Positions 37,254 to 46,090 of a stretch of DNA of 64,000 bases are shown piece after piece. The notes under the pieces were generated by a model. That model had not been told where the DNA came from. It made no database searches and saw only the letters and a list, made by a program, of their open reading frames with translations. Position 1 is the stretch's first letter; each line of letters begins with the position of its first letter. The DNA comes from Streptococcus australis (GTDB lineage: Bacteria; Bacillota; Bacilli; Lactobacillales; Streptococcaceae): contig NZ_LR594040.1 of assembly GCF_901543175.1 (NCBI RefSeq), forward strand, positions 1,612,001 to 1,676,000, written 5' to 3'. A program made the translations under genes and the position numbers.

Positions 37254-39218
37254 TTATTGAATGTGGTTAGCTAAATCTTCCTGAGCTTTTTTGTTGGACT
37301 CAGCTTTTTCTTTTTGCCATTTTTCATAAAGCTCTTGATACTGTTTCGCAGTTACGGGCTCCTTTTGCAACTCAACATATTTGTAGTTGTCCGCATCCCC
37401 TTTGTGTCCGACAAATGAGAAGGCTCCTGTGAATGGCACAGTCTTACGGAAAATTGGATTTGCTCCACCACTTTGAACAGGTAGGAAGAGAGCACTATCT
37501 GTTAGCCAAGCTTGAACTTCAGCAAATTTTTCATAGCGAGCTTGAGTATCTGTGATTTCCGCATCAGCCTGATCCAAGAGTTTCTTATAGTCAGAAAGAC
37601 CAATCTTGTCCTTGATATTATTGTCTTTTCCTGGGGTCAAACCAAGATTTTTTAACTGAGAACCAGAGTCTGGATCCAAGAGATCAAGATAGGTCCTAGG
37701 ATCAGAGTAATCTCCGCTCCAGCCTGAGATGTCGATGTCATAGTCCTTTTGTTCAGCTGTGTCAGCAAAGAAGGTTGCGTTGTCTTTCTCGTCTGGAGAC
37801 AATTGAATCACATCGATAACAATATTATCTGATCCAAGTGTCTCTTCAACTGTCTGCTTGAAAGAACTTGCTTGCTGTACGTCTAACTTGGCAGTCTGGT
37901 CTACTGGCATGTCTAAATGGATCGGGAAGGTAACACCTTCTGCCTGCAAACTTTCTTTAGCTTTAGCAAATTCTGCCTTGGCTTTATCAGCATTCAGGAA
38001 GGCAGGTTGAGCGTCGTTCAGATTGATATTTGACCACTCTGTACCATAGTTGACCATCTTTTCATTAACAGCATCCCCGAAGTTTTTGCCACCGATTTGA
38101 ACAAAGTTGCTTGGTGTGACAGTGTTTCGAAGGATACGGTCAGCTCCATCTTCTCCATTAGTCTGGGCAGCGTAGGCATGACGGTCAAAGGCAAAGTTAA
38201 TCGCCTGACGGAAATCTTTATTTTGCATAGCTAGACGCGAATCCGCCTTTTCTTTATCCGTCTGTTTCATGGTTTGATTGTAACTTTGACGGTTGACATT
38301 GAAAAGATAATAGAAGGTCACAGCGTTTTGAGGAGTATAAGTAATCTTATCCTCATTTCCTTTTTTCAGCTGGTCAAAGACAGAACTTGTCGGGAAGATA
38401 CGTCCGTCTGTGTAGTTGCCTTCTAAGAATCCTCGAGCCAAACTATCTTGGTCTGAACCATCATAGAAGGAAAGTTTTACCTTCTCAATCTTCACATTGT
38501 CCTTATCCCAGTAATTAGGATTCTTTTCAAACTCAATTAAAGATTTTGATGTGAAAGACTTGAACAAGTATGGCCCATTGGACAGGATGCTAGATGGGGT
38601 AACACTTCCAAAATCGTCTCCCTTAGATTTCAAAAAGGCTTCATTGACAGGACTCAAAATTCCTCCGGTTGTCTTCGAATTCCAATAAGACTCCGGCTTG
38701 TTCAAAGTATATTGAAGAGTATAATCATCCACAGCCTTGACTCCAACAGTCTCAAAGTCAGATGTTTTTCCCTCAACATAGTCTGCCAAACCCTTGATTG
38801 AGTCTTGTACCAAGTACAAGTTTTCTGCCTTTTTATCAGCTGCATACTTAAGACCGGTCACAAAGTCATGAGCTGTCACTTCAGCATATTCTTCTCCCTC
38901 AGAGGTATACCACTTAGCTCCTTGGCGGATTTTGTAGGTATAGGTCAAACCATCTTTTGATACTGTCCATGACTCTGCCATAGAAGGGACGAGGTTCCCG
39001 TACTGATCATTTTCCAACAAACCATCGATCAAGTTTGTCGTAATACTAGAGGTCGATCCACGTGTTGAAGTGATATAGTCTAATGTATCTGGATTACTTG
39101 CAAATACATACGAGTAAGTTTTATCTGCAGCATTTGACTGCGTCGAGCTACAAGCCACCATCAAGAAGCTTGCACTCAAAATTCCAGCCCCTAGTAGGAG
39201 GGCTTTTGATTTCTTCAT
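37254..39218 (-). CDS. Oligopeptide-binding lipoprotein, AliA/AliB family
   Basis: A 654-residue SBP_bac_5 lipoprotein with the lipobox SASFLMVACSS near residue 23 and the same blocks as AmiA (YGNLVPSMAESWTVSKDGL, NYWDKDNVKIEKV, KDFRQAINFAFDRHAY, lysine-rich tail). It is a paralogue of AmiA with no permease or ATPase beside it, so it most likely hands peptides to AmiCDEF, as AliA and AliB do in pneumococcus. Differences at the ligand loops suggest another peptide preference. I cannot say which Ali type it is. A TATAAT at 39250-39255 with TTTATA 17 bp upstream is its likely promoter. Confidence 0.88.
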   Translation of the reverse strand: MKKSKALLLGAGILSASFLMVACSSTQSNAADKTYSYVFASNPDTLDYITSTRGSTSSITTNLIDGLLENDQYGNLVPSMAESWTVSKDGLTYTYKIRQGAKWYTSEGEEYAEVTAHDFVTGLKYAADKKAENLYLVQDSIKGLADYVEGKTSDFETVGVKAVDDYTLQYTLNKPESYWNSKTTGGILSPVNEAFLKSKGDDFGSVTPSSILSNGPYLFKSFTSKSLIEFEKNPNYWDKDNVKIEKVKLSFYDGSDQDSLARGFLEGNYTDGRIFPTSSVFDQLKKGNEDKITYTPQNAVTFYYLFNVNRQSYNQTMKQTDKEKADSRLAMQNKDFRQAINFAFDRHAYAAQTNGEDGADRILRNTVTPSNFVQIGGKNFGDAVNEKMVNYGTEWSNINLNDAQPAFLNADKAKAEFAKAKESLQAEGVTFPIHLDMPVDQTAKLDVQQASSFKQTVEETLGSDNIVIDVIQLSPDEKDNATFFADTAEQKDYDIDISGWSGDYSDPRTYLDLLDPDSGSQLKNLGLTPGKDNNIKDKIGLSDYKKLLDQADAEITDTQARYEKFAEVQAWLTDSALFLPVQSGGANPIFRKTVPFTGAFSFVGHKGDADNYKYVELQKEPVTAKQYQELYEKWQKEKAESNKKAQEDLANHIQ

Positions 39219-39301
39219 AACTGTTCTCCATTTTTATAGTATGTGAAATATTATACACTATTTCAGCAAAAATATAAAGCATTTACAGACTGATATTATA
39301 G

Positions 39302-39341
39302 AAAAAAAGAAAAGCCAGTAGACTCGAGTTCCTACTGACTT
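39302..39341 (-). terminator. Terminator after rpmH
   Basis: On the minus strand AGTCAGTAG and CTACTGGCT pair around GAACTCGAGT, followed by TTTCTTTTTTT. Confidence 0.85.
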
Positions 39342-39361
39342 CTTTGTTGAATTCGTTTGGA

Positions 39362-39496
39362 TTAAGCAGCCAAAACTTTGCGTCCTTTACGACGACGAGC
39401 TGCCAATACGCGACGACCGTTTTTAGTTGACATACGGTTACGGAATCCGTGTTTGCGCGCACGACGAAGTTTACTTGGTTGATAAGTACGTTTCAC
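39362..39496 (-). CDS. rpmH: 50S ribosomal protein L34
   Basis: A 44-residue, very basic ribosomal protein: [20 protein letters not shown] then [19 protein letters not shown] and VLAA. It starts at GTG 39496, with GGAGG eight bases upstream, and ends at 39362. The whole protein matches L34. In many Firmicutes rpmH sits near dnaA or rnpA, but in streptococci it stands alone, as here. It has its own promoter and terminator. Confidence 0.96.
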
Positions 39497-39570
39497 GATG
39501 AATACCTCCTCATAGATTTTGTATTCGTTTAGCCGGCTATAAAGTGATCAGTTACTAAACATACTTTACT

Positions 39571-39599
39571 ATTCTATCTGATTCTGCCACTTTTGTCAA
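39571..39599 (-). promoter_or_regulatory. rpmH promoter
   Basis: On the minus strand a perfect TTGACA (39594-39599) and TAGAAT (39571-39576) are 17 bp apart, about 75 nt before the GTG start. Confidence 0.85.
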
Positions 39600-39631
39600 T
39601 AGCTCCAAGCAAATGTTTTCGAGCTTTTCCT

Positions 39632-39657
39632 ATGAAAGCCCTTATTGAAAGCCCTTA
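39632..39657. repeat. Two-copy tandem repeat of 13 bp
   Basis: TGAAAGCCCTTAT occurs twice in direct succession within 39632-39657, at the end of the gene fragment. Such short tandem duplications arise by slippage or at deletion joints. Confidence 0.7.
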
Positions 39658-39786
39658 TCTGAAACAGTTAACAGTAACATTCTCTTCAGATGCTAATAAA
39701 TCAGTAAAAAATAATTCTTGCCAACATGCATTTCCTATATTGAATCCACCGATTTCATATCCCAAACTGTCTACAAAAATTAGCAT
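39655..39786 (-). pseudogene. 43-codon gene fragment after the DUF2625 gene
   Basis: On the minus strand a frame opens at ATG 39786 and reads MLIFVDSLGYEIGGFNIG, then NACWQELFFTDLLASEE, then NVTVNCFR and stop. It overlaps the last 32 bp of the DUF2625 gene in another frame. Its composition (Trp, aromatic residues, GG turn) looks like the end of a real protein rather than noise, which suggests a C-terminal remnant of a lost gene or a frameshifted end. I cannot assign a family. Confidence 0.35.
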
Positions 39787-40339
39787 TCATTTCTAACAAT
39801 TCTTTAAAAGGAACTATTTTTCTAACTGCACCTGATGGAGTGTATTCCATTGACCAAATAAAAGGATAGGTCAGAACAACTTCATTTGTTTCAAGCGATA
39901 AATCTAATTTGAACAAATCTGGTACTATAAGTTCTTGATAAAATGTGTCTAACTGACTTGTCGTAACCCAATATAAAAATCCCTTGTAATCTATCTCCAA
40001 ATCCTCCCATTCTAATGTATCAGGGGCGAAATATTCTATTGAATTTAATTTTTCAATATTTATTGCAAATAGACCACCCAAGATATCATAAGCTATCAAA
40101 CAACGCTCAGGATTATAACATCTTGAAAACAATTCATTGCAATAGATGAAACCATTCTCTGAATCATTCCCCAAAATCTTTAAATAACCATTAACAGTTA
40201 TATAAGAAAAATGTTTTAAGATAAACTTCAGCTCTTGTGGTGTTTCTATACTGTCCGTTATTTTTTTATTAAATTCTAAAAACTTAATATCATTGGAACT
40301 TTCATCAAATTTTTCAAGAATCTCTTTCATAGTTGGCAT
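39755..40339 (-). CDS. DUF2625-like hypothetical protein
   Basis: A 194-residue soluble protein. The stretch AYDILGGLFAINIEKLNSIEYFAPDTLEWEDL, followed by YKGFLYWVTTSQLDTFYQELI and YPFIWSMEY, matches the DUF2625 family in order. The function is unknown; proteins of this kind are often found near toxin-immunity genes. The coding region is clearly more AT-rich than the surrounding core genes and the ribosome site is weak, which suggests acquisition by transfer. A gene fragment follows in another frame. Confidence 0.65.
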   Translation of the reverse strand: MPTMKEILEKFDESSNDIKFLEFNKKITDSIETPQELKFILKHFSYITVNGYLKILGNDSENGFIYCNELFSRCYNPERCLIAYDILGGLFAINIEKLNSIEYFAPDTLEWEDLEIDYKGFLYWVTTSQLDTFYQELIVPDLFKLDLSLETNEVVLTYPFIWSMEYTPSGAVRKIVPFKELLEMNANFCRQFGI

Positions 40340-40499
40340 TTTATTTACCTATTATCCTCTATTCATCTTTACTCTTGTAGTTCATAGTTACTAATGTTTA
40401 TAATATTAAAGTTTCTAAGTTCAGAATGTCTAATCAATTCTAACAATAAATTCTAATCTTTCAGGATATTATACTTGCCCAGTATTCTTCCAAGGAAAT

Positions 40500-40555
40500 A
40501 AAAATCTCAGAGAGGTAACGTTTAAATCATAAAAACGTTCGCTTTCTCTGAGATA
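40500..40555 (-). terminator. Terminator after the AlaT-like aminotransferase
   Basis: On the minus strand ATCTCAGAGA and TCTCTGAGAT pair, with an inner AACGTTT/AAACGTT stem, followed by TTTTATTT. It is one of the longest stems in the window. Confidence 0.85.
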
Positions 40556-40589
40556 AAACGCTAAAATCTAGTTGAACCTTATAGAACCC

Positions 40590-41804
40590 CTATCTACGAT
40601 ACTGTTTCAAGAAACGAGTCATCTTTTCTTGGATTTGTGCTAATTCGTCCACACGAGGAAGGTAAACGATACGGAAATGGTCTGGTTCTTGCCAGTTAAA
40701 GCCGCGACCATGAACCAAGAGAACCTTTTCTTGTTTCAAGAAATCAAGCACAAACTGTTCATCATCATCGATGCGATACATATTACGGTCGATTTTCGGG
40801 AAGATATAAAGACCCGCCTTAGGCTTGACTGCGGACAAACCAGGAATATCCTGAATGGCATTATAGATAAAGTTTCTTTGCTCATAGATACGACCACCAG
40901 GAAGGAGCAATTCGTCCACCGACTGGTGCCCACCTAGCGAGGTTTGTACTACCTGCTGGGCCAAAACGTTGGAGCAAAGGCGCATGTTAGACAGCATATT
41001 GAGCCCTTCGATATAGCCCTTGACATGGGTCTTAGGTCCGGACAAGACCATCCAACCCACACGAAAACCAGCGATACGGTGGGATTTCGAAAGACCGTTC
41101 ATGCTGACGCAGAAGACATCTGGAGCCAGACTTGCTACCGGTGTATGAACATGTCCGTCCATCACCATGCGGTCATAAATCTCATCCGCAAAGATAATTA
41201 AGTCGTTTTGACGTGCAATCTCAATAATCTCCAACAAGAGTTCCTTGGGATAAAGGGCTCCAGTTGGGTTATTTGGATTGATAAGGACAATGGCCTTGGT
41301 ATTGGAAGTGATTTTTGACTTGATATCGTCAATATCAGGGTACCATTCTGCAGCCTCATCACAGATATAGTGAACGGCATTTCCCCCAGCTAGGCTGACA
41401 GCGGCTGTCCAGAGAGGATAGTCTGGCATAGGCACCAGGACCTCATCTCCATTGTCCAAAAGCCCCTGCATGGACATGACAATCAGCTCACTGACACCAT
41501 TTCCAAGGTAAATATCATCAATATCCACATTTGGGAATTTCTTCAGTTGGCAATACTGCATGATGGCCTTACGGGCTGAGAAAATTCCTTTAGAATCAGA
41601 GTATCCTTCGCTATCACGCGCGTTCATAATCAAATCATGAATGACCTCATCCGGCGCTGTAAAGCCAAATTCTGCTGGATTCCCTGTATTCAGGCGTAAA
41701 ATCTTTTCTCCATTTGCTCGCATCCGCATGGCTTCTTCCAAAACAGGGCCACGGATATCATAAGCCACATGCTCTAGCTTGCTAGATTTGTTAAATTCTT
41801 TCAT
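40590..41804 (-). CDS. AlaT-like pyridoxal-phosphate aminotransferase
   Basis: A 404-residue fold type I aminotransferase. The PLP lysine is in NGLSKSHRIAGFRVGW near residue 236, with INPNNPTGALYP near 176, FADEIYDRM near 205 and the C-terminal arginine in HFRIVYLPR. It groups with the AlaA/AlaT-type enzymes that use alanine and glutamate, but specificity is inferred. It has its own promoter at 41835-41863 and a strong terminator. The AAAGAT ribosome site is modest. Confidence 0.87.
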   Translation of the reverse strand: MKEFNKSSKLEHVAYDIRGPVLEEAMRMRANGEKILRLNTGNPAEFGFTAPDEVIHDLIMNARDSEGYSDSKGIFSARKAIMQYCQLKKFPNVDIDDIYLGNGVSELIVMSMQGLLDNGDEVLVPMPDYPLWTAAVSLAGGNAVHYICDEAAEWYPDIDDIKSKITSNTKAIVLINPNNPTGALYPKELLLEIIEIARQNDLIIFADEIYDRMVMDGHVHTPVASLAPDVFCVSMNGLSKSHRIAGFRVGWMVLSGPKTHVKGYIEGLNMLSNMRLCSNVLAQQVVQTSLGGHQSVDELLLPGGRIYEQRNFIYNAIQDIPGLSAVKPKAGLYIFPKIDRNMYRIDDDEQFVLDFLKQEKVLLVHGRGFNWQEPDHFRIVYLPRVDELAQIQEKMTRFLKQYRR

Positions 41805-41834
41805 CTTTTTTCCTCAATTCGTCAGGATAGTAAC

Positions 41835-41863
41835 ATTATACCACTAGAAAGTCGCTGCGACAA
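41835..41863 (-). promoter_or_regulatory. Promoter of the AlaT-like gene
   Basis: On the minus strand TTGTCG (41858-41863) and TATAAT (41835-41840) are 17 bp apart. Confidence 0.75.
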
Positions 41864-41986
41864 GCTTCCATAAACAAGGAAGCAAAAGAAAAAGTATTGA
41901 CAATGGGAATCCTCACCAATTTTCTTTTATTTATATATACGCACTAAGTTTATGACCAACAATATGATTTAAAATATGATTTTTAC

Positions 41987-42015
41987 TTTACTTCTTTAGT
42001 GAAAAGGGTTACAAT
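41987..42015 (+). promoter_or_regulatory. Promoter of the universal stress protein gene
   Basis: TTTACT (41987-41992) and TACAAT (42010-42015) are 17 bp apart, 30 nt before the ATG with AGGAGG between. Confidence 0.75.
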
Positions 42016-42045
42016 AAAAGTAAGAAAATTTCAGGAGGTTTCATT

Positions 42046-42498
42046 ATGGCACAACGTTACCAAAATGTTATGGTCGCAATTGATGGTTCTAAAGAAGCAG
42101 ACTTAGCTTTCGTCAAGGGTGTTTATACCGCTCTACGCAATGAATCTAAGCTCACCATTGTCCATGTTATTGACACACGCGCTCTTCAAAGCGTATCTAC
42201 CTTTGATGCTGAAGTTTACGAAGAACTCCAAGTCGACGCTGAAAGTCTTATGAAAGAGTACGAAAAACGCGCAAGAGATGCTGGTGTGACTGATATTCAC
42301 ATCGTCATCGAAATGGGAAATCCAAAAACCCTCCTTGCTCGTACTATTCCAGACGCTGAAAATGTTGACTTGATTCTCGTCGGTGCAACGGGCCTTAATG
42401 CCTTTGAACGCCTCTTGGTTGGCTCTTCATCTGAATACATCCTCCGCCATGCAAAAGTCGATTTGCTTGTCGTGAGAGAACAAGAAAAAACATTATAA
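42046..42498 (+). CDS. Universal stress protein (UspA family)
   Basis: A 150-residue single-domain Usp protein: NVMVAIDGSKEADLAF at the N terminus and the ATP-binding LILVGATGLNAFERLLVGSSSEYIL signature (G-2x-G-9x-G-S/T) near residue 107. It is therefore of the nucleotide-binding class. A strong AGGAGG site lies 10 nt upstream. It is monocistronic with its own terminator. The cellular role in streptococci is tied to stress or acid survival but is not visible here. Confidence 0.9.
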   Translation: MAQRYQNVMVAIDGSKEADLAFVKGVYTALRNESKLTIVHVIDTRALQSVSTFDAEVYEELQVDAESLMKEYEKRARDAGVTDIHIVIEMGNPKTLLARTIPDAENVDLILVGATGLNAFERLLVGSSSEYILRHAKVDLLVVREQEKTL

Positions 42499-42504
42499 GA
42501 ACAC

Positions 42505-42532
42505 AAAGGGAGCCTACTAGGCTCCTTTTTTC
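42505..42532 (+). terminator. Terminator after the universal stress protein gene
   Basis: AAAGGGAGCC, loop TACTA, GGCTCCTTTTTT: a compact GC stem with six T's. Confidence 0.9.
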
Positions 42533-43918
42533 TTACTTATTTCTCTCTTTGTGGCGCTCATAAGCCTTGACTTGTCGTTGAATTTCTTTTCTAATAGCAG
42601 CTTCTGGAGCATACTTTTCCTCCCAGTCATCTGGTTTTAAAATTTTATGAGTAACTGGATCAAAATGAGCTTTTCCATCAGGGAAGATTTTCCCCATATT
42701 CGCCTCGTGAACAATGTCAAAGATACGTTCCGGATCTACTCCCATCAAGACAAAGCTACCATAGGTAAAGTAGAGGGTATCGAGCAAGGCATCAACTTGT
42801 CCAATCAAATCTTTTTGGGCAGGTGTCTTTTTCACCACTTTCTCTACCGCCTTATCAATCGCCTCGTGCATGCTTGCAAGCGACTGCTGGAATTCTTCCT
42901 CTGAAGAACTTGCTGCACGAACAAACTCCACTAATTCTTCAATTTTAAAGTCTGCACGATGGGTCGCCCCTTCAATATCCCATGCTTGCGGCTCTTCTTG
43001 AGTCCGCTCATCCATCATGTGGTGGAAGGTCTTGACTTTATTAAAGTGGTAGTCCCGACTGACAAACACTTTTTCTGAAGCTAAAACGCCAAAGTGCTCA
43101 AGCGCCTTGTGGATACCATCTTGTTGGTTACTTGCAGTGATGTGTTTGGCAACCTCTTTGACGCTGTTACTGCCATTTCCCATGGCTACAGACATGCCGA
43201 CACCCGCCAACATTTCCAGGTCATTGTCTGAATCTCCGAAGGCCATGACTTGGTTGAGGTCGAATCCATATTCTTTCCCAATTAGGCGAATTCCTTCTAA
43301 TTTTGAATTCCCTTGGTTGATGATATCTGCTGCGAAAGGATTGCTTCGAGTCAATTTCAAATCTTCAAAATCACTTGCAGCTTTCTCAGATTCTTCAGGA
43401 GTCATCAGCATTAACACTTGATAGATTGGCTCATTAATCAAGCGAAGCAGGTCATCTTCCTTTTGAGGGACTGCCTTACTAACCATTCGATTAAAGGAAC
43501 GGCTAACGGTTCTTGTTAAGACAGTCGGGATAAAACGGCTAACCAGCTGTGAAAAGGATCCGAGACCAAAGGACATAATTTTAGAGCCAACAACTGCATG
43601 CTCCGTTCCAAGAGCGATTTCTTTACGCTCCTTCTTAGCATAAGCAATCAGTTGACGTAGACTTGACTTAGCAATCGGACTAGCAAAGAGCACCTTTTCT
43701 TTATTAAAGATGTATTGGCCGTTGTAGGTCACTGCAAAATCCAAGTCTAAATCTTCCATCAATTCCTTGACAAAGAAAGGTCCCCGTCCTGTCGCCACTC
43801 CAACAAGCACCCCTTGCTCTTTCACGATCCGAATCGCGTCCTTAGTGGATTTCAAAACACTCTTACGATCGTTGACTAGCGTTCCATCGATATCAAAAAA
43901 AACAGCTTTGACTTCCAT
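42533..43918 (-). CDS. HAD phosphatase fused to a MazG/PRA-PH-like domain
   Basis: A 461-residue two-domain protein. Residues 1-275 are a Cof-type HAD phosphatase: FFDIDGTLVND with the nucleophile Asp, then GVATGRGPF, and MAFGDSDNDLEML near the end. Residues 290-461 (FHHMMDERTQEEPQAWD, then FKIEELVEFVRAA, QVDALLDTLYFTYGSFVLMG) look like an all-alpha nucleotide pyrophosphohydrolase with the EE and ExxD metal residues. Such a fusion suggests a two-step house-cleaning enzyme for a nucleotide or a phosphorylated metabolite, which is inference. Single-gene unit. Confidence 0.8.
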   Translation of the reverse strand: MEVKAVFFDIDGTLVNDRKSVLKSTKDAIRIVKEQGVLVGVATGRGPFFVKELMEDLDLDFAVTYNGQYIFNKEKVLFASPIAKSSLRQLIAYAKKERKEIALGTEHAVVGSKIMSFGLGSFSQLVSRFIPTVLTRTVSRSFNRMVSKAVPQKEDDLLRLINEPIYQVLMLMTPEESEKAASDFEDLKLTRSNPFAADIINQGNSKLEGIRLIGKEYGFDLNQVMAFGDSDNDLEMLAGVGMSVAMGNGSNSVKEVAKHITASNQQDGIHKALEHFGVLASEKVFVSRDYHFNKVKTFHHMMDERTQEEPQAWDIEGATHRADFKIEELVEFVRAASSSEEEFQQSLASMHEAIDKAVEKVVKKTPAQKDLIGQVDALLDTLYFTYGSFVLMGVDPERIFDIVHEANMGKIFPDGKAHFDPVTHKILKPDDWEEKYAPEAAIRKEIQRQVKAYERHKERNK

Positions 43919-43983
43919 CCTATTCCATTCTCCCCTTTTGTGTTACAATGATTATACCACATTTCAGAAGGAGTGACTAAATC

Positions 43984-44946
43984 ATGCCTAAGAAAATCCT
44001 TGTTTTACATACAGGTGGGACTATTTCCATGCAGGCAGACGCCTCTGGCGCAGTTGTGACTAGTCAGGACAATCCCATGAACCATGTTTCCAATCCACTT
44101 GAAGGGATTGAGGTTCATGCCCTAGACTTTTTTAATCTGCCAAGCCCTCATATCAAACCCAAGCATATGCTTGCACTCTATCATAAAATCAAAGAGGAAG
44201 CTGATAACTACGATGGAGTTGTCATCACACATGGTACAGATACCTTAGAAGAAACAGCTTACTTCCTTGATACCATGAAAATTCCTCCCATCCCCATCGT
44301 TCTAACAGGGGCCATGCGTAGTTCAAACGAACTTGGTAGCGATGGTGTTTATAACTATCTGAGCGCTTTACGAGTTGCCAGCGATGATAAAGCAGCCGAC
44401 AAGGGCGTTTTGGTCGTCATGAACGATGAGATCCACGCAGCCAAGTATGTTACCAAAACTCATACGACCAACGTCAGCACCTTTCAAACCCCAACACATG
44501 GACCACTTGGCCTCATCATGAAGCAAGAAATCCTCTACTTCAAAACGGCCGAACCTCGTGTCCGTTTTGATCTCGAGCATATTCAAGGTCTGGTTCCCAT
44601 CATCTCAGCCTATGCAGGTATGACAGACGAGCTGATCGATATGTTAGACTTGGAACAACTGGATGGCCTAGTCATTCAGGCCTTTGGAGCAGGCAATGTT
44701 CCCAAAGAAACAGCTCAAAAGTTGGAAAATCTCCTCCAAAAAGGAATTCCAGTCGCCTTGGTCTCACGATGTTTTAATGGTATTGCTGAACCTGTCTACG
44801 CCTACCAAGGTGGAGGAGTGCAGTTGCAACGAGCTGGTGTTTTCTTTGTCAAAGAACTCAACGCTCAAAAAGCTCGCCTCAAATTATTAATCGCCCTTAA
44901 TGCTGGACTAAAAGGACAAGCCTTAAAAGACTATATGGAAGGCTAA
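43984..44946 (+). CDS. ansA: L-asparaginase, type I
   Basis: A 320-residue enzyme that deaminates asparagine to aspartate. The two active-site threonine motifs are LHTGGTISMQAD (Thr12 region) and VITHGTDTLEETAYFLD (Thr and Asp near residue 85). No signal peptide, so cytoplasmic. The start follows AGAAGGAGTGACTAAATC. It shares a bidirectional terminator with ccpA, and acts in the reverse direction to asnA at 19894. Confidence 0.92.
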   Translation: MPKKILVLHTGGTISMQADASGAVVTSQDNPMNHVSNPLEGIEVHALDFFNLPSPHIKPKHMLALYHKIKEEADNYDGVVITHGTDTLEETAYFLDTMKIPPIPIVLTGAMRSSNELGSDGVYNYLSALRVASDDKAADKGVLVVMNDEIHAAKYVTKTHTTNVSTFQTPTHGPLGLIMKQEILYFKTAEPRVRFDLEHIQGLVPIISAYAGMTDELIDMLDLEQLDGLVIQAFGAGNVPKETAQKLENLLQKGIPVALVSRCFNGIAEPVYAYQGGGVQLQRAGVFFVKELNAQKARLKLLIALNAGLKGQALKDYMEG

Positions 44947-44964
44947 GCCCCTTCTCTAGAACGC

Positions 44965-44999
44965 AAAATCAGGAAATCTTCACGATTCCCTGATTTTTT
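44965..44999. terminator. Bidirectional terminator between ansA and ccpA
   Basis: AAAATCAGGAAATC and GATTCCCTGATTTTTT form the stem around TTCAC. Both flanks are A or T runs, so it can end both converging genes. Confidence 0.85.
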
Positions 45000-46010
45000 C
45001 TATTTACGTTTTCGTGTCGAACGACGCTCTGTCAAGCCATGAGGTAGGAGAACTTCACGCTCTTCCAATTCTTCCTTATGCATAATCTTAGTCAACATAC
45101 GCATGCTGATAGCACCCAAGTCATAAAGAGGTTGGGCAACTGTCGTCAAGTTTGGACGAGTGTATCGTGCAATTTGAGAGTCATCAGTTGTAATAATTTC
45201 AAACTCTTCTGGCACTGAAACACCATGATCTGACAGCCCATTTAGCACACCTGCTGCCAATTCGTCACCAGTCACAACTGCTGCTGTGGCTTGTGATGAA
45301 ATCAATCGTTCTGCCAAGGTATAACCATCGTTATAGCTATATTTTGATTCAAAGACCAAGCCCTCGCTATAAGGAATTCCCGCTTTTTTCAAAGCTTCCT
45401 TATAACCAATCAAACGAACCTTGCCATTGATATCATCGACAAGTGGGCCACTCACAAAAGCAATTTTCTCATTTTCTTTGAGAAGATAGCTCACTGCGTC
45501 AATCGTTGCTTGTTTGTAGTCAATATTAACACTTGGCAACTGGTGTTCGATATCCACAGTCCCTGCAAGGACAACTGGTGTCCGAGAACGAGAAAATTCT
45601 GAACGAATCTTTTCAGTCAAGTGATAGCCCATAAAAATGATCCCGTCAACCTGTTTTGAAAAGAGAGTATTAACTACTGAAACTTCTTTTTCATCGTCTT
45701 CGTCACTGTTGGCTAGGACGATATTGTACTTATACATCTCTGCAATATCATCAATCCCCTTAGCAAGTGTTGAAAAATAACCATTAGTAATGTTAGGAAT
45801 TACAACACCAACTGTCGTGGTTTTCTTGCTGGCCAAGCCACGCGCTACCGCATTTGGACGGTAGTCAAGACGATCAATCACCTCTAGAACTTTTTTACGA
45901 GTATTCTCTTTGACGTTCTTATTTCCGTTCACTACGCGGCTAACAGTTGCCATGGAAACACCCGCTTCACGAGCAACATCATAAATCGTTACTGTATCGT
46001 CTGTGTTCAT
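45000..46010 (-). CDS. ccpA: Catabolite control protein A
   Basis: A 336-residue LacI-family regulator. The helix-turn-helix TIYDVAREAGVSMATVSRVV is at residues 8-27, the hinge YRPNAVARGLASKKT near 51-65, and the effector domain follows with GVVIPNITNGYF and TTVAQPLYDLGAISMRML, the parts that contact HPr-Ser-P and sugar phosphates. CcpA binds cre sites to set carbon-source priority. Its own promoter carries a cre-like site, and manL and pflA in this window carry others. Confidence 0.95.
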   Translation of the reverse strand: MNTDDTVTIYDVAREAGVSMATVSRVVNGNKNVKENTRKKVLEVIDRLDYRPNAVARGLASKKTTTVGVVIPNITNGYFSTLAKGIDDIAEMYKYNIVLANSDEDDEKEVSVVNTLFSKQVDGIIFMGYHLTEKIRSEFSRSRTPVVLAGTVDIEHQLPSVNIDYKQATIDAVSYLLKENEKIAFVSGPLVDDINGKVRLIGYKEALKKAGIPYSEGLVFESKYSYNDGYTLAERLISSQATAAVVTGDELAAGVLNGLSDHGVSVPEEFEIITTDDSQIARYTRPNLTTVAQPLYDLGAISMRMLTKIMHKEELEEREVLLPHGLTERRSTRKRK

Positions 46011-46061
46011 TCCGTTTCCTTTCTATATTGAAAATTTCGCTTTCACGCATCTGTTTACTCC

Positions 46062-46090
46062 ATTTTATCACTTATTGTAAACACTTTCAA
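46062..46090 (-). promoter_or_regulatory. ccpA promoter overlapping a cre-like site
   Basis: On the minus strand TTGAAA (46085-46090) and TAAAAT (46062-46067) are 17 bp apart. TGTAAACACTTTCA on the plus strand (46076-46089) differs from the 14-bp core TGWAARCGYTWNCW only at the central G. It covers the -35 box and spacer, so CcpA could repress its own gene. Confidence 0.65.
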
